A stretch of DNA of 64,000 bases from Kappaphycus alvarezii (lineage: Eukaryota; Rhodophyta; Florideophyceae; Gigartinales; Solieriaceae): the NCBI GenBank assembly GCA_002205965.3, contig NADL03000081.1, positions 124,001 through 188,000 of the forward strand, written 5' to 3'. The translations under genes and the position numbers were made by a program. This document shows positions 58,801 through 64,000 of the stretch, piece by piece. Numbering within the stretch: the first letter of the stretch is position 1; each line of letters begins with the position of its first letter. The notes under the pieces are model-generated. The model did not search any database. It was not told where the DNA came from and worked only from the letters and a program-made list of their open reading frames with translations.

Positions 58801-59834
58801 AACTCCACGTAATCATCCATTTCTACATTAATATATGCCTATGTTTTCGTACGTTGAACGGACCATTGCTACCTGAAGAAGATTTCCGACTATTAATAAG
58901 AGTTCTATTTTCATTCCAAAACGGAAGGTTCACGGAAGCAGGTCCAGAGTTTGTGGAGGTAATATATCATTACTCTATAGGAAGATATGGAATGGTAGCT
59001 GCTGGAGACTTGTCGCAAACGTATCTGAATATTATCCGTCCAATTTACGTATTTCTCAAGAACAACCAAGACGTGCGACTGAGAGGTTACGCCTTACCCC
59101 CGGATATGGAATACAGGCTGGTCCCGTATCCTCTATGGGAACCTTACGTTTCTCCGCCACAAATTGGGAACGTTGGAGGCGGCGAGGATCCTCCTGAAGC
59201 AGTGATGATGACCAGAGGAGGACCTTCAGGAGACAACAACCCGCCCAGAAGAGGTTCCGGTCGTCCCCCGAGAGGACCTCGTGCAGGTCCCAGTACGTCA
59301 GGAGCTGGTCGCGGCCATTCATCGGGACCGTCCACCACAACTTCATCTCTAGCTCTCCTTCACAACCATGCACAGCATACAGTCGGAAGAAGAAGATTAT
59401 CTTTTTGGCTGCGCAATATCTCCGAGGATGCGAACGATGCGCAGGTCATTTCTTATTTCATGATAAGCATCTGTTTATGTTTTAGGGCGCTACATGGACC
59501 GCACTTATCTTACGAAGATTCGTTCTTGATGATGCGCGTCTTCTTTTCTTATCGACATCCATTCCTCCGGCATCTTCCAGAAGAGTTTGCATATCACATA
59601 TATTTTTTCACTCTTGGAAGATTCGGAAGAGTCACGGAAGAAGAATGTATTCAACCCCACCTCGATGTGATCAAACCAATATATGAGGCTATGCTACAAA
59701 GTGAGGTACCAGTAATGCGAACCTACTTTTTAGAGCATCATATTGGTAATCAGTTGCATCCGTACCCGTTTGAGAGACCATACATTTTATCAATAAGACA
59801 GCGAACACTAACGGAAGCAGAAGAAGAGCAGTGA
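55875..59834 (+). pseudogene. Gypsy copy 2 pol: RT, RNase H, integrase and novel C-terminal extension
   Basis: The pol frame is open from 55794, with its first ATG at 55875. RT is intact (FCVDYRQLN, YIDD near 56609-56620). One C lost near 56979 and an insertion in an A run near 57157 break RNase H; from 57147 the frame is open to 59834. That frame holds the RNase H end (ITDHQAL, PADYLSR), the HHCC zinc finger (HDELGHW ... CDNCQKF, about 57686-57817) and the integrase core with the DDE triad (FSIDFAGPF about 57877, IISDNALCF about 58051, SNGKAERM about 58156). A basic C-terminal barrel-like part follows (to about 58690), then about 380 extra residues described separately. The extension is an order of magnitude longer than a normal integrase tail or chromodomain. 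Confidence 0.88.
58749..59831 (+). other. Tandemly duplicated C-terminal domain (A, linker, B) of the gypsy integrase
   Basis: Domain A (58749-59157) and domain B (59386-59831) align along their length. Shared blocks in the same order are ICLCFRxLxGPxL, a run of hydrophobic residues ending RVxFS, PEF, LGRFG/IGRYG, L-x-x-I-x-PIY, V-x-x-R-x-Y, and PYP-x-x-x-PY; roughly a third of positions are identical by eye. They are joined by a Gly/Pro/Arg/Ser-rich linker (59158-59385), probably flexible. Each domain is about 135-150 residues, rich in aromatic and aliphatic residues, with no zinc-binding pattern, transmembrane segment or chromodomain signature (no aromatic cage motif order). I do not recognise it. 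It ends at the pol stop, 33 bp before the polypurine tract and 3' LTR. Confidence 0.7.
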
Positions 59835-59854
59835 CGAGTCGGGACGTTCGTCTT

Positions 59855-59867
59855 GAGCGAGAGGGCG
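59855..59867 (+). other. Polypurine tract, gypsy copy 2
   Basis: The purine-rich GAGCGAGAGGGCG directly precedes the 3' LTR start TGATG, the expected position of the plus-strand primer; copy 1 has the same tract with one base changed. Confidence 0.65.
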
Positions 59868-60586
59868 TGATGGGCGCAAATTCGCACAAAAAAATCTAGA
59901 TGAGGACCATGATTGTATACAGTATCGGAATTGGGAAGATATTTTTACAGTTTTTGAATTTGCAAGATATTTTTAATTTGGGTGAGTGTGGCAAATTCGT
60001 CGGTTGATTTTTTTCATTTTAGGACACGCTGTCATAGTAGATGTCAGTACAGTTCCAGGTTGTGGGTGATACTACAAGTAGCTCTGAAAGGTCTATATAA
60101 TGGCCACATCAATTCCCACCCCTGGCCGATGGGTGGCTGGCATGGGTATGGCACCTAGATATTTACCTTGAGGAAATATCTTCTAATAGTCTCTCTGGTT
60201 CACACGATTACCGTGAATACATTTTATGGTTATTAGTATGTTTGTTTGAGACTTTTGGGGTAGCCAAAAGTCTATATAAGCCGAGTAAACTGCTTCCTTT
60301 AGTGGAGGTGAAGCAAGTTGGGAGACAACTTCAAGCCAAGTCCCGAGTAGTAGGAAGTTGAGAGTCAACTTCAGACCCAAGAAAACTTTTTCTTACGCTA
60401 GTCGCAGAGCGTCGGTGGTAGACCCTGCCCCTTTTATACTTGCTTGTAGCTTCCTCAACTCTCTTCTATATACACTCCCTTTTGTTTGTTCAACAATACC
60501 ACGGCAGCACTTTTGTCGCTCGCAACACCTCCTTCTCAGGGTAATTGGTTCTGAGGATCTCTTCCCCCGCCGATTTACCCCTATCA
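59868..60586 (+). repeat. Gypsy copy 2 3' LTR (719 bp)
   Basis: Same length as the 5' LTR and almost identical; the first bases read TGATGGGCGCAAATTCGCAC instead of TGATGTGCGCAAATTCGCGC. It ends CTATCA before GCTTT. Confidence 0.92.
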
Positions 60587-60591
60587 GCTTT

Positions 60592-61389
60592 CATTGAAAG
60601 AATTACTCCTCTCTGTATTAATTCAGTAAATAAACGCTTAATCAATATCAAGTGACGCTAAGGCCCCTCTTCGCCACGAAGTGGCTCGGTTTGTGATAAC
60701 AATTCCAGCTCAAATGGTTTTGCCTGAAGTGAAGATATCGAAAAGCCTTAGAACATAAAGAGTCCTGGAGCAATGCAAAGATCTTGGTTGTATTCTACAT
60801 TAAGTGCGCCTAGTTCACCTATTGGTAATTCCTGAGTCATTAAATCAGATTCCATCAGATCTACAGTGTTTGTCTAGCGATAATCTTCGAGAGAAAAGTT
60901 GACACAACATTTCCGAAGAGAACGAATTCTGTCGCTTTATGTCGGTACTAAATGCACCAATACAATGAGAGATGTCTTTTTGTAGCCGGTAGAGAAATCC
61001 AAACCAATTTCTTTCCATGCTAGGTTTTCTGCAACCAACAAAGTTCCATCAGAAAATGAACATGTCCTTATAAAGCCTGGCTTCAAGTCACAAAGCACTT
61101 GCGAAATGACTGCAAGACATCGTAGACTCCATTAATGGCTACGAATAAATGGAAGAACATCGTAATCTTTTTCGTTACGTTTTATGAAACCTGTGCAGAA
61201 TCTATCAGCAAAATCTGTCAGATGTATGATTTTCGTAATCATTTTCTTCTCAGTTCTGTTTCTTTTCCTCTGTTTCGCAGTTACTTAGGAAACATTGAAG
61301 GGGTGAGTGAAAGCAAGAATCATGGATTTGTGAGATTTCATAAACCTGGAATACAGCTCTGCATTGTGTCCGTCGGCAGTAGAAGGATC
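60592..61389. other. Non-coding spacer right of gypsy copy 2
   Basis: AT-rich, no ORF with a recognisable motif. The plus-strand frame 61135-61524 overlaps the end of the minus-strand relic and is probably a shadow. Confidence 0.3.
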
Positions 61390-62921
61390 CTACTGAAAGT
61401 CTTTCATTTCCGCCACATCTGCAATATTATGCACACTGGGATCCTTCGGGTTCAACCATGTAATTGTCACAAGATCTTGTACAATATCAAATCCATGACT
61501 TCTCCATGGCACCTTCAAGTATAATAGGTTCTTAAAGAGTGCTCCTTTATCATGACGACGACAGGTATGAAGAAATTGTCTGACCATACTGAACGCTCGA
61601 TATGCACCTCGATATGCACCATATGTCGCAATATCGATTCTCCTGGGCACATCTTTGACATTGTACCAACGTTGGTTCCAGCGACTATCTGATATGTCAT
61701 CCTCGGACTCTTTATTATTATTCAGAATATCCTTTTGCTGACGTTGCGCAGCGTCGATGTCCTTTAGAGCAATGTATACTGATCTGAGCCATTTTGATAG
61801 GGCAAAACATTTGAGTTTGCAATCCCCATTGGTGATATTATCGGACAAACTGTTTCCGCTTGGATTAGTTGCGTCATTTTCGGTTGTTTCTCGGTCGTAG
61901 ATAGTCTTTGATGTAGCATCATCTGGAAGAAACTTTCCGGAGGCAATGTGTTGAAAATTGGAGACATAGTTCATGATGATTCTCTTCGTAAACCTACTGT
62001 GGTGCAATCCAACACCATCCTTCCATTCTGCACATTATCCACCGGGCAGTTATGAAAATATTGATGTGTTTAATGCTTCTTTGCATAAGCGTGAGAGTTC
62101 TTGAGGATCCTCGAGGGCGATTTCAACAACTGCATCTGCAAGGATTGTAGACACTGTACGACAGAGAACGTCTCCATCAAAAATCCCTTTGGTATGAGGG
62201 GTGGATTTCTGAAGTTTTGTTACGAATGTAGATAAGGCTTTAGTTCCACATGTTTGGTCAGAACGAGCCCAAAAAGAAGTTGTACGCAGCCCCATGAAAT
62301 CTTTTCCAAGTTCGCTTATCTGTTGCTCAACGGAACTGATCCTTTTGCCCAGAACATTCTCCATCAAATTGAATTTGGCGACTAAGATGTACTCTAATTT
62401 TGAAAAGCAGATCCCAATCCCGGAACATTTCCCTTCAATACTTCTCCTACTAACCATGTAGAACTTGTTTCCTCCATCTTTTTCCTAGAATCTCCGATTA
62501 GATGCCCATCTACGCGACGACTTTTCGCAGAGGGAACTACTTGTACACCATACTCATGTGATCTCGATGTATCCTTATCCCGAACGGATTCTTCCGGGCC
62601 CAAACCCTTCGTAAAAAACTATTCAAGGTTGTCGATCTCACCCGCGTCAGATTCTTTTTCTTCTTCACAGACTTGCCTGCTCTGAAAGGTGAGACCCTTG
62701 TCTATTTGGTTCGGCTTCCAAACATTTTCTAGGTTTGGATTGCGGCTGGCCCTAATGTGCTTTGCAGAATCAAATAGGTTATTCTCAGTGCCTCGAGATC
62801 TTGAATTTGCCTCGCTTAAAATTACGATCTTATCACCTTTGAGGTTCTCAATAGTTTGGGTTGGTGTTATCCTCTTTCGGTTTAAGTGCGTCATCGTTCG
62901 CAATTGACGAATAAACAGCAT
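61390..62921 (-). pseudogene. Decayed orphan gene
   Basis: A minus-strand coding trail of about 500 codons. The first part (62921-62400, one stop at 62619) is polar and charged (KSRRVDGHLIGDSRKKMEE). A frameshift near 62400 leads into 62457-62050, with a helical segment (VEQQISELGKDF, ILADAVVEIALEDPQELSRL). After a stop at 62050 the same frame continues to 61390 (CFALSKWLRSVYIALKDIDAAQ, RIDIATYGAYRGAYRAFSMVRQFL, LNPKDPSVHNIADVAEMKDF). Composition looks like a genuine soluble protein, but I cannot name a family. Confidence 0.45.
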
Positions 62922-63313
62922 TGAATCCTTCTAGATGATCGAAAGATGTTTAATTCGGAAAACAGAAAGTCCGAGATAGGGTACCACCACTGATAAGAAA
63001 TCCAGAGAATTTTCTGTATGCCACTCAAGCGACTGCAATCGTGTGAGTGGCATTATTATTCGACAAAATGCTTCAGATTCTAGAAATATTCCCACTCTCC
63101 CGCCAAAACCCATATTTAATAACAATCCAGTTTTATTTAAGATCAAAATCAGGAAACCCCAAGCTCCGGGATGCACTTCGAGCTCTCGAAGCTTTTGGAC
63201 TCGGCTGATCCCTGCATACCCAAGTTTCGATTGACATATTCTTGCTGCACTACTGCTTTCTTGCGAACGCTATGGTTACTTTCGGTGAATTTGATCAACA
63301 AATACCATAAATT
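62922..63313. other. Spacer between the orphan relic and the gypsy fragment
   Basis: No gene supported. ACTCAAGCGACTGCAATCGTGTGAGT near 63023-63048 gives a weak inverted repeat; nothing else noted. Confidence 0.3.
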
Positions 63314-64000
63314 TCAAAGTGCACTGATGGAAACCCACGCCCTGTGAGAAGTTGTAGAGCTAGGCATTTTCTCCCGAAGATACTTGAAGGTGTTGACGTA
63401 AAGTGGTTCACAGATGACGATAAGCCGAAATGGTGGACAGGTAAGATTATCGGTTTGCAGACATTTAAAGCAGCCCCGAGCCCTTTGTGTACAATGTTTT
63501 GGAAGAAATTCGGCGGCTTCATTCCTTGTTTCTGGACTATAATACACCTCGAACTCGTATTCAGCTAGAAAGTCTACCCCTTGTTCCAATCTTACGTAGA
63601 CTTCGCTCTTCCTAAAGTCGTACTGAAGTTCCTTACGGTTTGTTATGAGCTTAAAGTGTTCTGTTGAAAGCAAATATACCCGGAACGTCCTAAGTGCGAA
63701 GATGACTGCAGGAGATTCCCTTTCGTATGTGGAATAGTTCCGCTCCGCAGAATTCATGGTGCGACTTGCATATTGCACGAGGTGCACTATTCATCTTCTT
63801 TATTCTGATCAAGCACAGCTCCCACGGAGACACTTGAGGCATCCGTTTCCACGATGAACGGCGCGTAGAAATCGGGGAAGGCCAGCTCTGGCGGGGATCT
63901 GAGTTTCTCTTTTAGCCTCTCAGACGCTTCCTTCATTTCTTCTGTCCAGTTGAAAATCTTATTACCGGAGTTTGCGGCATGAATAAAGGCAGAGATGAAC
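63314..64000 (-). pseudogene. Partial Ty3/gypsy pol (RT end and RNase H), runs off the window
   Basis: Minus strand. From the window edge comes the RT/RNase H junction (NKIFNWTEEMKEASERLKEK, FPDFYAPFIVETDASSVSVG). After a shift and stop near 63790 follow LVQYASRTMNSAERNYSTYERE, ALRTFRVYLLSTEHFKLITN and FLAEYEFEVYYSPETRNEAAEFL (to about 63480). RNase H has the catalytic Asp of ETDAS and the Glu region, but the usual TDHQAL reads TNRKEL, so an acidic residue is lost. Similarity to copies 1 and 2 is only at the family level; it is a different gypsy lineage. The rest lies beyond base 64000. Confidence 0.75.

Larger units (their letters stand above)
53068..60586 (+). mobile_element. Ty3/gypsy retrotransposon, copy 2 (full length)
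   Basis: 7.5 kb with 719-bp LTRs at 53068-53786 and 59868-60586, TGATG...CTATCA, and perfect target duplications GCTTT at 53063-53067 and 60587-60591. The two LTRs are almost identical, so insertion is recent. It carries gag-pro, the linker ORF and pol with integrase and a long C-terminal extension. A handful of single-base indels, mostly in homopolymers, break gag-pro and pol. Compared with copy 1 these positions are intact in at least one copy, so the family itself was recently functional. Confidence 0.95.

Noticed and set aside
1..64000. CRISPR arrays, bacterial operons, ribosome-binding sites, rRNA genes
   Set aside because: The tandem repeats seen (36, 42, about 30 and 22 bp) have no unique spacers and the gene content is eukaryotic; no rRNA-like sequence was noticed.

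Overview
The window looks like nuclear DNA from an intron-poor eukaryote. A compact gene island (1-5.3 kb) is followed by almost 60 kb of mobile-element and relic sequence. Three GC-richer, intronless housekeeping-type genes sit tightly packed at the left edge: a cytosolic-type tryptophanyl-tRNA synthetase, an Mpv17/PMP22-family membrane protein and a large armadillo-repeat protein. The rest is AT-richer and dominated by LTR retrotransposons and decayed DNA transposons. This layout, with compact intronless genes between seas of Ty3/gypsy and Ty1/copia elements, would fit a florideophyte red alga or a similar protist. That assignment is inference; no rRNA or organelle marker is present.

Layout. 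17-5281: the gene island, with a divergent TrpRS/Mpv17 pair sharing a 416-bp promoter region, and the ARM gene convergent to Mpv17. 5710-23768: bracketed by near-matching 19-bp terminal inverted repeats and TTA duplications. Inside the left end lie a decayed PIF/Harbinger-like DDE transposase (+) and a decayed DUF6818/Myb-like companion (-), tail to tail. The rest of the bracket holds apparently nested material: an orphan two-part gene (11.1-12.6 kb), a degenerate copia element with 308-bp LTRs (12.95-18.33 kb) that carries an antisense ORF, and a decayed gene with 12-residue repeats (19.6-21.8 kb). 26707-28078: a solo LTR (minus) with a perfect 5-bp target duplication and an acidic ORF inside its U3. 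28.3-30.0 kb: a copia relic. 30-38.9 kb: AT-rich, almost gene-free. 38.9-42.1 kb: a decayed CACTA/Plavaka-like transposase. 43918-49728 and 53068-60586: two Ty3/gypsy elements of one family, each with paired LTRs and perfect 5-bp target duplications. 50.6-52.4 kb: a decayed gene with degenerate 10-residue repeats. 61.4-62.9 kb: an orphan decayed gene. 63.3 kb to the end: part of another gypsy pol on the minus strand.

The most interesting element is the gypsy family. The two copies and the solo LTR share the R/U5 part of the LTR but have different U3 promoter modules. Gag-pro, a short acidic linker ORF and pol lie in three successive frames, with a TAATG stop/start overlap. The full-length copy extends its integrase with a C-terminal region made of two diverged tandem copies of one unrecognised domain, joined by a Gly/Pro/Arg-rich linker. 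I know of no chromodomain or envelope protein that this resembles.

Many single-base indels fall in homopolymers (TrpRS, the 11-kb orphan gene, both gypsy copies). Some of the apparent pseudogenisation may therefore be sequence error.
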